A stretch of 29,319 nucleotides of DNA, taken from Candidatus Aenigmarchaeota archaeon ex4484_52 (lineage in GTDB: Archaea; EX4484-52). The notes under the pieces are model-generated. The model was not told where the DNA came from. It saw only the letters and a list, made by a program, of their open reading frames with translations, and ran no database searches. Both the position numbers and the translations under genes were made by a program. The DNA is taken from assembly GCA_002254415.1 (NCBI GenBank), contig NJDR01000007.1, positions 1 through 29,319 of the forward strand, written 5' to 3'. Below are positions 22,385 to 29,319 of the stretch, piece by piece (the first letter of the stretch is position 1; each line of letters opens with the position of its first letter).

Positions 22385-24349
22385 TTAATGAAGTTTAGGA
22401 TACGGCACAATTGAACACACCTTTAATTTTTCCAATAAATCTTCTAATTTTATTGTCGCAACACCTATTACTTTATCTGCTGCTCCATAATAAATATATA
22501 ATTTTTCTTTTATTAATACTGCTCCGCAAGGAAAAACAACATTTGAAATCAGGCCATTTTTTTCATATTCTGTTTTAGGTCCAAAAATTGGATTATCTGT
22601 CTTGGATATTATTTTAAACGGATCCTTTAAATCCAATAAAAATGCACCAACACTATATGAATTATCCTCTAAAATTCCATGATATAAAACCAACCAACCA
22701 TTTTTTGTCTTAATCGGCGGCGTTGCTACACCTATTTTTTTGCAATCCCACCAACCCTTTCTTGGCTCCATCCACAAATTTTCTTCCAAAAAATTATTTT
22801 CATTAAAATTTAATTTAGAATAAGATGAAAGATCTATTCCATTTCCAATTCTGTGAAAAATGTAAAATAAATTATTTATTTTTTCTGGAAAAATGCATGC
22901 ATCTTTATCATCTGTGTTTGGCGGAGAAATTAAAAGTGGCTTTGACCAGTTCCATTTGTTTTCTAAAAAATCTTTTTTATCAATAAATGTTAATGCCACT
23001 CTTGGATGTGTTTTAGAATTATACGCAGTATAAAACATATAAATTCTATTGTCTATTATTGTAAGTCGAGGATCTTCGCAACCAGATTTTTCAAAATCAT
23101 CTCTTGGAACATAAATTGGTTTAGAAGAGCGATAATCTATATTAATCCCATCTTTGCTTGTTGCATAGCCCAAAGTCGAAATATTGTCCTGCGAAACCGC
23201 CCTGTAAATAAGATGAACTTTTCCTTCAAGATAAATTGCCCCGGGATTAAAAGTTGCTTTGCTCTCCCAATTATTTTTTTGATTTGGAGATATAATTGGA
23301 TTTTTATTTGATCTTTTAAATGAAAGATTTTTTAATTTATTTTTTTGCAGCATTTGACTGAACAAAGAAGAAGAATCAATAAATGCCAAAGAACAGGTCG
23401 TATCAGCACTTCCATAATATAAATAAATCTGTTTGTTTTTTATTATTGCCCCAGACGGAAATATTATATTTGGAACCAAACCAATTTTTTCATAATATTC
23501 ATCTGCTATTAAAATTGGTCCAAGGGTTCTGGCAATTATTTTTAGTGGATTTTTTAAATCCAAGAGTATTGCCTCAATTCCAAAAACAGGATTAGATGAA
23601 AAATAATTTTTTATGTAAGAGTAAATTAAAAGCCAGCCGTATTTTGTTTTTATTGGCGGGGCTCCAACTTCAACATGATCTTTTTGATTTAAGCATCCTT
23701 CATTTCCAACTTCAACAGGATATCCTTGTCTCCTTTTAAGATTCAACATATATTTTTCATGATTTTTATACCATTTTGACCAATATTCATAAGACCAAAT
23801 TTCTTTTTCATTATTAAATTTTGCCAGGCATATTTTTGTTGGAGGAGAATCTGTATTAAAGCTAAAAATACACCATATTTTGTTATTTATTTTATCTGGA
23901 AAAAGAGCCATTGCCTTAGCATTAAACGGAGTAACAAGATGTTTTTCTTCTATTGTTTCCAAATCCCTGCTAATTGCAACTGCAACTTTAATTCCACTTG
24001 CTCTAAATGGATATTGTGAAAGTGCAGTGTAGAAAATATAATATTTATTCCTAAACTTGGTTATTTTTGGGTCTTCGCATCCAAATCTTTCCCATTGATT
24101 TTGCGGAAAAATAAATTTTTTTTGATCAGTAAAATTAATTCCATCTTTGCTTTTAGCAATACCAATTGTAGAGAGATTCATTTTTTGTTTGGTGTAATTG
24201 TGATAATAATTAGCAGATATTGCTCTATAAACTAAATAAATATGTTTATTTTTTTCAACAGGACATGCATTAAAAACTGCCTGCATCTGCCAATGTTTTT
24301 TTTTATCCGGCTCTAAAATTGGATTATTTTCATATCTTTTAATTATCAT
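22385..24349 (-). CDS. Tandem two-domain GH130-type glycosidase/phosphorylase
   Basis: This 654-aa protein consists of two five-bladed-propeller GH130-type domains, about 5-330 and 345-640. Each begins with NPI-L/I-x-P and the Trp-containing start of the fold, and repeats LVYRAIS or LIYRAVSQ, TIGIAKSKDGI or TLGYATSKDGI, GCEDPKI or GCEDPRL, and IKTK-x-GWL. Each ends in a LYYGSADT or IYYGAADK motif. The Asp in CEDP (D93 and D426) is at the position expected for the family's acid catalyst. GH130 enzymes cleave or phosphorolyse beta-mannosides (often beta-1,2- or beta-1,4-linked). The product is probably cytoplasmic because there is no signal peptide. A two-domain GH130 chain is unusual. It overlaps the next GH130 gene by 11 bp. 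Confidence 0.85.
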   Translation of the reverse strand: MIIKRYENNPILEPDKKKHWQMQAVFNACPVEKNKHIYLVYRAISANYYHNYTKQKMNLSTIGIAKSKDGINFTDQKKFIFPQNQWERFGCEDPKITKFRNKYYIFYTALSQYPFRASGIKVAVAISRDLETIEEKHLVTPFNAKAMALFPDKINNKIWCIFSFNTDSPPTKICLAKFNNEKEIWSYEYWSKWYKNHEKYMLNLKRRQGYPVEVGNEGCLNQKDHVEVGAPPIKTKYGWLLIYSYIKNYFSSNPVFGIEAILLDLKNPLKIIARTLGPILIADEYYEKIGLVPNIIFPSGAIIKNKQIYLYYGSADTTCSLAFIDSSSLFSQMLQKNKLKNLSFKRSNKNPIISPNQKNNWESKATFNPGAIYLEGKVHLIYRAVSQDNISTLGYATSKDGINIDYRSSKPIYVPRDDFEKSGCEDPRLTIIDNRIYMFYTAYNSKTHPRVALTFIDKKDFLENKWNWSKPLLISPPNTDDKDACIFPEKINNLFYIFHRIGNGIDLSSYSKLNFNENNFLEENLWMEPRKGWWDCKKIGVATPPIKTKNGWLVLYHGILEDNSYSVGAFLLDLKDPFKIISKTDNPIFGPKTEYEKNGLISNVVFPCGAVLIKEKLYIYYGAADKVIGVATIKLEDLLEKLKVCSIVPYPKLH

Positions 24350-25472
24350 ACAAGGATTTGGTGTTTGGCTTATTTTTCTTCTTCTTTAAAGATTTTAATT
24401 TAATTGGTTTTTTTGTCTCTTTTGTTAATTCTTCTAAAAACTCTTCTAAATTAGTGTATGCTGCACAGACATAACTATCTGCTCCGCCATAATAAACTAT
24501 TAATAATTCATCTTTAATTACAGCTCCCAATGCATATACAACACCTGGTTTAACCCCCCCATACATTTCATAAAATTCTTCTGGCACTATTATTGGCTCT
24601 TTTGAGCGATGTAATATTTTGGTTGGATCTTCAAGATCAAGAATCATAGCAAAAATTTTATATTTTCCCATATCTTTGTGATTCATAGCATGATAAAATA
24701 AAAGCCATCCATATTTTGTTTTTATCGGCGATGGACCAGGACCCCTGACATAAGAATCCCATCTTTTTTTGTCAGGTTTGCCGGGCTGATAATTGCTTTT
24801 AATATATTCTCCTTCTTTAAATTCCAAAGTATCTACATAAGATATTAATATTTTAGGACTAATGCTATGAAGAATCGCATATTTGCCTTTTATCTTCTCT
24901 GGAAAAATCACCCAGTTTTTGTGAATTTCATCAGGCGGTGAAATAAGTTTTGGAACTGACCACTTCCATTTTCCATTAATAAAATCATTTATTTTTATAG
25001 AAGTTAATCCAACTCTTAGGCCCCCATCACAAGCAGTATAAGTAATATAAAAAACTGGCTCATTATTGACTCTTACAATGCGCGGATCTTCGCAACCACC
25101 CCAACTGCCGCCTGATGCAAAAGAATAACATTTATATTTACCAGATATGGAATTATGTTCATAGACCGGCTCAGAATATCTCTCATCTAATATAAATCCA
25201 TCTTTTGAATTTGCATAACCTAATCGCGAAATTCCGTCATTTCCAATTGCCCTGTACAAAAAATGCACTTTATCATCAAACATAATTGCAGTAGCATTGA
25301 ATGTCTGCAATGTTTCCCATTCATTTTCCTGATTTGGAGATATTATTGGATTTTTGTTTGCTTTGGATAGTTTTTTTATTGGTTTTATTTGTCTTTTTAT
25401 TTTTTTTATGGATATTTTTTTTATTTTAGAATACTTATTGTTTTCTTTATTAGATTTGTTTTTTTCCTCCAT
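24339..25472 (-). CDS. GH130-type glycosidase/phosphorylase (single domain)
   Basis: This 377-aa protein carries one GH130-type domain from about residue 35 onward: NPIISPNQENEWETLQTFN, then FLYRAIGNDGISRLGYANS, then WGGCEDPRIVRV with catalytic-position D129, then SPIKTKYGWLLFYHAMN, then LLIVYYGGADSYVCAAY. The first 35 residues are a Lys-rich extension (KIKKISIKKIKRQIKPIKK) not typical of the family. It is first in the two-gene minus-strand unit, its 3' end overlapping the tandem GH130 gene by 11 bp. Together they carry three related domains, arisen by duplication and fusion. The likely role is mannoside breakdown or remodelling; substrate is unknown. A TATA-like box and a 28-bp palindrome lie upstream. 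Confidence 0.85.
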   Translation of the reverse strand: MEEKNKSNKENNKYSKIKKISIKKIKRQIKPIKKLSKANKNPIISPNQENEWETLQTFNATAIMFDDKVHFLYRAIGNDGISRLGYANSKDGFILDERYSEPVYEHNSISGKYKCYSFASGGSWGGCEDPRIVRVNNEPVFYITYTACDGGLRVGLTSIKINDFINGKWKWSVPKLISPPDEIHKNWVIFPEKIKGKYAILHSISPKILISYVDTLEFKEGEYIKSNYQPGKPDKKRWDSYVRGPGPSPIKTKYGWLLFYHAMNHKDMGKYKIFAMILDLEDPTKILHRSKEPIIVPEEFYEMYGGVKPGVVYALGAVIKDELLIVYYGGADSYVCAAYTNLEEFLEELTKETKKPIKLKSLKKKKNKPNTKSLYDN

Positions 25473-25490
25473 ATAAGAATTCTTTGCTTA

Positions 25491-25502
25491 ATTTTAAATA
25501 TA
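25491..25502 (-). promoter_or_regulatory. Probable TATA box of the GH130 gene pair
   Basis: Minus-strand TATATTTAAAAT lies 19-30 bp before the ATG at 25472. It is one of the stronger TATA-like boxes in the window, and the palindrome at 25525-25552 is about 22 bp further upstream. Confidence 0.5.
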
Positions 25503-25524
25503 TTTATATTTTATGCAAAACTAT

Positions 25525-25552
25525 GGTGTTGTTGCTTTAAAGCAACAACACC
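25525..25552. repeat. Perfect 28-bp palindrome with GCTTTAAAGC centre
   Basis: GGTGTTGTTGCTTT is followed directly by its exact reverse complement. The inner TTGCTTTAAAGCAA equals that of the palindrome at 8585-8608, while the outer arms differ but remain perfectly paired. It lies upstream of the GH130 promoter and immediately before the truncated TudS-like fragment, so it could be an operator or a repeat at a rearrangement junction. Confidence 0.7.
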
Positions 25553-25555
25553 GAG

Positions 25556-25856
25556 ATCTAAAAAGAAATCAAAAGGTATAAAATATTATGATACTTATAA
25601 ATTTAGAATGCTTTGTAAAAAACTATCTTTAGAAACTCTAAATATGATTAAAGCCATAATTTCAAATAATTGTGATGTTGTTGCTATTTTGGGAATGGAA
25701 TATTCTCCTTCTTGTGCTGTAAGATACCAATACACTTATGATGGTGTTATTAACCAACAAGGAATTTTTATAGAAGAATTAAACAAAATATTAGATAGAA
25801 AAAAGATATATGTCCATTCATTGGAAAGAAATTCACAAATGCAAACGAAAATCTAA
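25556..25856 (+). pseudogene. 5'-truncated TudS-related (CD3072-like) fragment
   Basis: The open frame reads KGIKYYDTYKFRMLCKKLSL, ETLNMIKAIISNNCDVVAIL, GMEYSPSCAVRYQYTYDGVI and NQQGIFIEELNKILDRKKIY. This matches the last two thirds of a small TudS-related family (DUF523-like putative desulfidase), where G-x-x-SPSC, GIF-x-EEL and YDT-x-x-F-R-x-x-CRKL are typical. The N-terminal part of the family, which holds the first conserved Cys (CLLNP-type), is absent: the frame instead opens into the palindrome at 25525-25552. Without it the active site would be incomplete. A short product from ATG 25608 is possible. It is followed 3 bp later by SepCysS and may only mark an old junction. Confidence 0.6.
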
Positions 25857-25859
25857 AAT

Positions 25860-26984
25860 ATGACAAACCAAAAAAAAAATATTGACTTAAAAAGACAAAA
25901 CAAGGACTTGATAAATCTAAATCCAATACAAACAGGAGGAAAATTAACAGATAATGCAAAAAAAGCACTAATTGAGTTTGGCGATGGATATGCTGTTTGT
26001 GATTTTTGCAATGGTGTTTTAGATGAAATACAAAAGCCAGATATAAAAACATTTGTTCATCAGACATTGCCAGAGTTTTTAAATTGCGATATTGTCCAAA
26101 TTACAAATGGTGCAAGAGAAGGGGTTTTTATAGTAATGCACTCTTTGGCAAAACCAAATGATATTGTTCTTATTGATCAAAACGCACATTATTCTTGCTT
26201 TATAGCAGCACAGCGTTGCAAATTAAATATCGTGGAAGTGAAAAACAACAAATGCCCGATAGATGCAATAGATGTTGAAAATTATATTTTTTTAATTGAA
26301 AAATACAAGCCAAAATTAATTTTGCTGACTTATCCAGATGGCACTTATGGAAATTTGCCGGATGCCAAAAAATTAGGAAAAATAGCACAAAAATATAGAG
26401 TTCCTTATTTGCTGAATTGTGCTTATGCAATAGGAAGAATGCCGGTAAAAATGAAAGAAATAGGTGCTGATTTTGTTATTGGTTCAGGACATAAGTCAAT
26501 GGCAGCAACAGGACCTATCGGAGTTCTTGGAATAAATGAAAAATATTCTTCTATTGTTTTAGAAAAATCAAAAAAATATCCAAATAAAATTATTGAATGT
26601 CTTGGATGCACAGCAAGAGGTACCTCAATTATTACTTTAATGGCATCTTTTGATGAAGTCAAAAAACGGGTTGAAAACTGGGAAATGGAAGTAAAAAAAG
26701 CACAATGGTTTGCAAAAGAATTAGAAAAACTAGGTTTTGTTTTAATCGGTCAAAAACCACACAAACACGACTTAATGTTTTTCAAGACAGATATTTTATA
26801 TGAAATCTCAAAAAAGCATAAAAAAAAAGGCTATTTTTTATATTATGAATTGAAAAAAAGAGGAATTGTTGGAATAAAACCCGGGCATACAAAATCATTT
26901 AAATTATCAAGTTACGGAATTTCAAAAGAAAAATTAAATATTATTTTAGATGCATTTAGAGACATTATTAAACAAAATTTATGA
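25860..26984 (+). CDS. pscS: Sep-tRNA:Cys-tRNA synthase (SepCysS)
   Basis: This 374-aa PLP enzyme converts O-phosphoseryl-tRNA(Cys) to Cys-tRNA(Cys), the second step of tRNA-dependent cysteine synthesis after SepRS. Family features are NLNPIQTGGKLTDNAKKALI, the Cys pair C47/C50 in GDGYAVCDFC, Cys247 in IIECLGCTARG, and the PLP lysine K212 in GSGHKSMAATGPIGVL. The Cys positions equal the essential Cys39/42/247-type set known for archaeal SepCysS, with an eight-residue N-terminal offset. The C-terminus has GIKPGHTKSFKLSSYGI. Its presence means SepRS should be encoded elsewhere. It overlaps the OB-fold gene by 4 bp (ATGA) and GluRS follows, forming an aminoacyl-tRNA cluster. Confidence 0.93.
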   Translation: MTNQKKNIDLKRQNKDLINLNPIQTGGKLTDNAKKALIEFGDGYAVCDFCNGVLDEIQKPDIKTFVHQTLPEFLNCDIVQITNGAREGVFIVMHSLAKPNDIVLIDQNAHYSCFIAAQRCKLNIVEVKNNKCPIDAIDVENYIFLIEKYKPKLILLTYPDGTYGNLPDAKKLGKIAQKYRVPYLLNCAYAIGRMPVKMKEIGADFVIGSGHKSMAATGPIGVLGINEKYSSIVLEKSKKYPNKIIECLGCTARGTSIITLMASFDEVKKRVENWEMEVKKAQWFAKELEKLGFVLIGQKPHKHDLMFFKTDILYEISKKHKKKGYFLYYELKKRGIVGIKPGHTKSFKLSSYGISKEKLNIILDAFRDIIKQNL

Positions 26985-27400
26985 ATTCCAAAATTCATCC
27001 AGATATTATAAAAAAATATGCGATTGTTTTATTTTTTGTTGGAATTGCATTTATTGTTTTCTATAATGATATTTCTGGCTATGAAACAAAGCAAATACAA
27101 GAACTATCTGATGATGATTTAGGCAAAAAAATCAGTGTGTGCGGAATATTGCAAAACATAAACAAAAAAGAAAATGTTTTGTTTTTCAAATTAATAGATG
27201 CAAATTCATCTGCTTCATTTATTGATTGTGTGATTTTCAAAAAAAATATGGATTTAATTGACTTAGAAATATCAAAACACAATATTTCTTTGTCTGGTTT
27301 GAGCAAAAATGATTATTTATGTGTTAATGGAAATATGGAAAAATACAATAATAAATTTAAAATTATTGTAAAAACAATTAACAAGATTATATTGTTTTGA
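26981..27400 (+). CDS. Membrane-anchored OB-fold protein
   Basis: This 139-aa protein has one N-terminal membrane helix (about 12-28, YAIVLFFVGIAFIVFYN) followed by an OB-fold-like domain: DDLGKKISVCGILQNINKK, then VLFFKLIDANSSASFIDCVIF, then YLCVNGNMEKYNNKFKIIVK. Such anchored OB domains occur in many archaea and resemble tRNA_anti-type or nucleic-acid-binding OB folds, but membrane anchoring makes a nucleic-acid role uncertain. The start codon overlaps the SepCysS stop (ATGA), indicating coupled translation; GluRS follows 15 bp later. Function unknown. Confidence 0.75.
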   Translation: MNSKIHPDIIKKYAIVLFFVGIAFIVFYNDISGYETKQIQELSDDDLGKKISVCGILQNINKKENVLFFKLIDANSSASFIDCVIFKKNMDLIDLEISKHNISLSGLSKNDYLCVNGNMEKYNNKFKIIVKTINKIILF

Positions 27401-27415
27401 ATAAAAAACTTAATT

Positions 27416-29146
27416 ATGAAAGATTCAAAAAAAAAAATACTTGATTTAGAAAATAATAAAAATTCCAAGCGAATTTTTTTACTCACTCTTGAAAATTCAT
27501 TAAAATTTAAAGGAACTGCAAGCAAAAAAGCAGTGTTGAACACTGCAATGGCAAAAATTCCTGAATGCAGAAGTGATTTTAAAAATACAGAAAAACAAGT
27601 TGATTTGTGCGTAAATTATATTAATAATTTGTCATATTTAGAGCAAACAAAATTAGCAAAACAATATAATATTAAACAAGAAAAAAAACAACAAAAACAA
27701 ATAAATGAATTTCCTGATTTGCAAAATGCAGAGATTGGAAAAGTTGTAATGCGTTTTGCTCCAAATCCAAATGGCCCTATGTCTCTTGGCCACAGCCGAA
27801 TTGCTTTATTAAATTGGCATTATGTTAAAAAATACAAAGGCAAATTCATATTGCGTTTTGAAGACACAGACCCAAAAATCAAGCCACCGTTAAAACAGGC
27901 ATATGATTGGATAAAACAAGATATTGAATATTTGAAAATAAAGCCAGACGAAATTTACAGGCAGTCAGAAAAATTTGATATTTATTATAATTTAGCATTA
28001 AAGCTTATTGAACAGGGCAACGCCTATGTTTGCATTTGTGAAAAAGAAAAATTCAGGACTTTAAAAAATAAAAAACTTGAATGCCCTTGCAGAAATAAAT
28101 CACTACTATTGCACAAACAAAGATGGAAAATGATGTTTTGTAAATACAGGGGTGGCGAGGCAGTCCTTGTTTTGAAGACAGACATAAAGCATAAAAACCC
28201 GGCAATGAGGGATTTTGCTATATTTAGAATAATTGACACTAAAAATTTAAATCATCCTTATTTAAAAAATACAACTGTCTGGCCTCTTTATGATTTTGCA
28301 TCTCCTGTTCAGGACCATTTAGATGGAATTACGCATATAATAAGAGGCATTGATTTTTTGGGAAGAGAAGAAAAACACAAATTTTTATATGATTATTTTA
28401 AATGGAATTTACCTCAAAATATTGTTGCTGGAAAATTTTTAATTAAAGGAGTAAAAAGCACATCAAAAATTGCAGAACTAATTGATGAAGGGAAAATTAA
28501 AAGCTGGGACGACCCGAGGACATATTCATTATTATCTTTGAAAAAAAGAGGAATTAATAGCAATGCAATTATTGATTTTGTGATGAGCAATGGAATGAAA
28601 AAAAGCGATATTAATGTATCTTTGGATATTTTGTATGCAATGAATAAAAAATATGTAGAATGCAAAAACAGGTATTTTTTTGTAAAAAATCCAATAAAAA
28701 TGAGAATTTTAAATGCTCCAAAAATAAAGAAAATAGAAATTCCTTTGCATCCAGAGGATAAAAAAAGAGAAAATAGAATATTAAATTTTGAAGAAAATAT
28801 TTTTATTTGTCTGGATGATATTGATTTATTAAAAAATGCAAAAAAAAGCAATAATCAAATTCGCCTAAAAGGCCTGTTTAATATTAAAATAGAAAATATA
28901 AAAGAGGACATGATTATTGCAAAATATTCTTCTAAAAAAATAGAAAAAGGAATTAAAATAATTCATTGGATTTCTAAAAATGACTCAATATCAATAAATT
29001 TTGTTGATGAAAAAAACAATAAATTTATTGGATTAATGGAGAAAAATGCAATAAATGAAAATGGAGTTGTTCAGTTTGAGCGTGTTGGCTTTGTGAATTT
29101 GATTAAAAAGAATAAAGAAATTTATGCATATTTTGGGCATAGATAA
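27416..29146 (+). CDS. gltX: Glutamyl-tRNA synthetase, archaeal type
   Basis: This 576-aa class I synthetase charges tRNA(Glu). In archaea it is usually non-discriminating and also makes Glu-tRNA(Gln) for GatDE. The catalytic domain is clear: HIGH-type motif RFAPNPNGPMSLGHSRIALL at about 112-131, RFEDTDPKIKPP, then PVQDHLDGITHIIRGIDFLG, and the KMSKS-equivalent GVKSTSKIAEL followed by SWDDPRTYSLLSLKKRGI, which is the archaeal/eukaryotic pattern. Residues 1-110 are an archaeal N-terminal extension, and the C-terminal third is the beta-barrel anticodon-binding domain. The length is normal for archaeal GluRS. It follows the OB-fold gene by 15 bp. Its 3' end overlaps a convergent minus-strand gene by 25 bp. 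Confidence 0.95.
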   Translation: MKDSKKKILDLENNKNSKRIFLLTLENSLKFKGTASKKAVLNTAMAKIPECRSDFKNTEKQVDLCVNYINNLSYLEQTKLAKQYNIKQEKKQQKQINEFPDLQNAEIGKVVMRFAPNPNGPMSLGHSRIALLNWHYVKKYKGKFILRFEDTDPKIKPPLKQAYDWIKQDIEYLKIKPDEIYRQSEKFDIYYNLALKLIEQGNAYVCICEKEKFRTLKNKKLECPCRNKSLLLHKQRWKMMFCKYRGGEAVLVLKTDIKHKNPAMRDFAIFRIIDTKNLNHPYLKNTTVWPLYDFASPVQDHLDGITHIIRGIDFLGREEKHKFLYDYFKWNLPQNIVAGKFLIKGVKSTSKIAELIDEGKIKSWDDPRTYSLLSLKKRGINSNAIIDFVMSNGMKKSDINVSLDILYAMNKKYVECKNRYFFVKNPIKMRILNAPKIKKIEIPLHPEDKKRENRILNFEENIFICLDDIDLLKNAKKSNNQIRLKGLFNIKIENIKEDMIIAKYSSKKIEKGIKIIHWISKNDSISINFVDEKNNKFIGLMEKNAINENGVVQFERVGFVNLIKKNKEIYAYFGHR

Positions 29147-29319
29147 ATCCTTTTTGACTGAACAAAACTCATTTGCCTGTCATTTCCAATTACAATATAG
29201 TCAATATTTTGCTTTAATTCGATTTTTAGATGATTTAAATTTCTTAAAATTTTTTCATCTCTGCTAATATTTGCAGAAGTAGTAATAAATGCAATATTTG
29301 TCTTTTTAATTTTTTTTTG
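29122..29319 (-). CDS. 3' end of possible YrdC/Sua5-like protein (partial)
   Basis: The last 65 codons of a minus-strand gene enter from the right edge: TNIAFITTSANISRDEKILR, then NIDYIVIGNDRQMSFVQSKR, ending in CPKYA and a stop at 29122. The TTSANIS motif is typical of YrdC/Sua5 proteins, which make threonylcarbamoyl-adenylate for the t6A modification of ANN-decoding tRNAs. The usual SxxVD ending seems modified (VQSKRIYL). The gene continues outside the window, so start and length are unknown. It overlaps the end of gltX by 25 bp, tail to tail. The call is tentative because only the C-terminus is visible. Confidence 0.5.
   Translation of the reverse strand, partial: QKKIKKTNIAFITTSANISRDEKILRNLNHLKIELKQNIDYIVIGNDRQMSFVQSKRIYLCPKYA

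Noticed and set aside
22306..22398. 30-codon ORF (starting MPKNRKIPSNAILDKRKRTA)
   Set aside because: No family is recognisable, it overlaps the 3' end of the GH130 gene and it lies beside a dead transposase. It may be part of the decayed element but cannot be supported as a gene.
27530..27546. Inverted repeat GCAGTGTT-G-AACACTGC
   Set aside because: It lies within the gltX coding frame (KAVLNTAM) and is single and short. Chance is the simplest explanation.

Overview
The window is a very AT-rich, gene-dense archaeal segment. The archaeal assignment rests on TBP, the RNase P subunit Pop5, aIF1A, ribosomal P1/L12, a class I CCA-adding enzyme, SepCysS and archaeal-type GluRS. A single-polypeptide primase (PriS domain fused to a PriL-type Fe-S domain), the compact spacing and several decayed genes suggest a reduced-genome DPANN archaeon (Woesearchaeota/Pacearchaeota/Nanoarchaeota-like). 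This placement is an inference from gene content; no phylogeny was run. Neither tRNA encodes its CCA end, and the CCA-adding enzyme is in the window.

Layout. (1) 1-3548 (+): a compact three-gene cassette that looks like a ribosomally synthesised, radical-SAM-modified peptide system. It has a 97-aa precursor with a membrane segment and a C-terminal core with Trp at every third residue, a 587-aa protein with two complete radical SAM domains, and a 462-aa radical SAM/SPASM protein resembling HxsB. This is the best candidate for an undescribed system. (2) 3557-6484 (-): a 975-aa membrane-anchored surface protein with an FN3-like domain. (3) 6535-10626 (+): Pop5, a coiled-coil protein, an unknown protein, tRNA-Val, a 29-aa COX24-like basic protein, tRNA-Pro, aIF1A, RpiB and the fused primase. 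(4) 10753-11720: a decayed Lrp/AsnC-type regulator. (5) 11757-13303 (+): a TadC/FlaJ-like membrane protein and a methyltransferase, overlapping by 4 bp. (6) 13356-17060: uL3 (-) divergent from a TBP-P1/L12 pair (+), then a hairpin-bearing gap and SecY (-). (7) 17176-20670: a broken gene with a 29-bp tandem duplication, the CCA-adding enzyme (-) and a Cys-rich secreted repeat protein (-). (8) 20713-22255: a genomic graveyard with a broken AAA+/DUF4143 ATPase and a broken IS66-like transposase. (9) 22385-25472 (-): two adjacent genes carrying three GH130-type domains. (10) 25556-29319: a 5'-truncated TudS-related fragment, SepCysS, a membrane-anchored OB-fold protein, GluRS, and the 3' end of a possible YrdC/Sua5 protein running off the edge.

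A second notable signal cuts across these regions. A roughly 70-80 bp palindromic element made of two hairpins occurs three times (6381-6460, 11787-11864, 21123-21193), plus one half-copy (8199-8240). Two copies are translated as the N-termini of unrelated membrane proteins, one interrupts the DUF4143 gene at a site whose empty form can be reconstructed, and one sits in front of aIF1A. The four copies can all be read in the same frame as related peptides (SSKFATKI... type), which recalls the Rickettsia palindromic elements.
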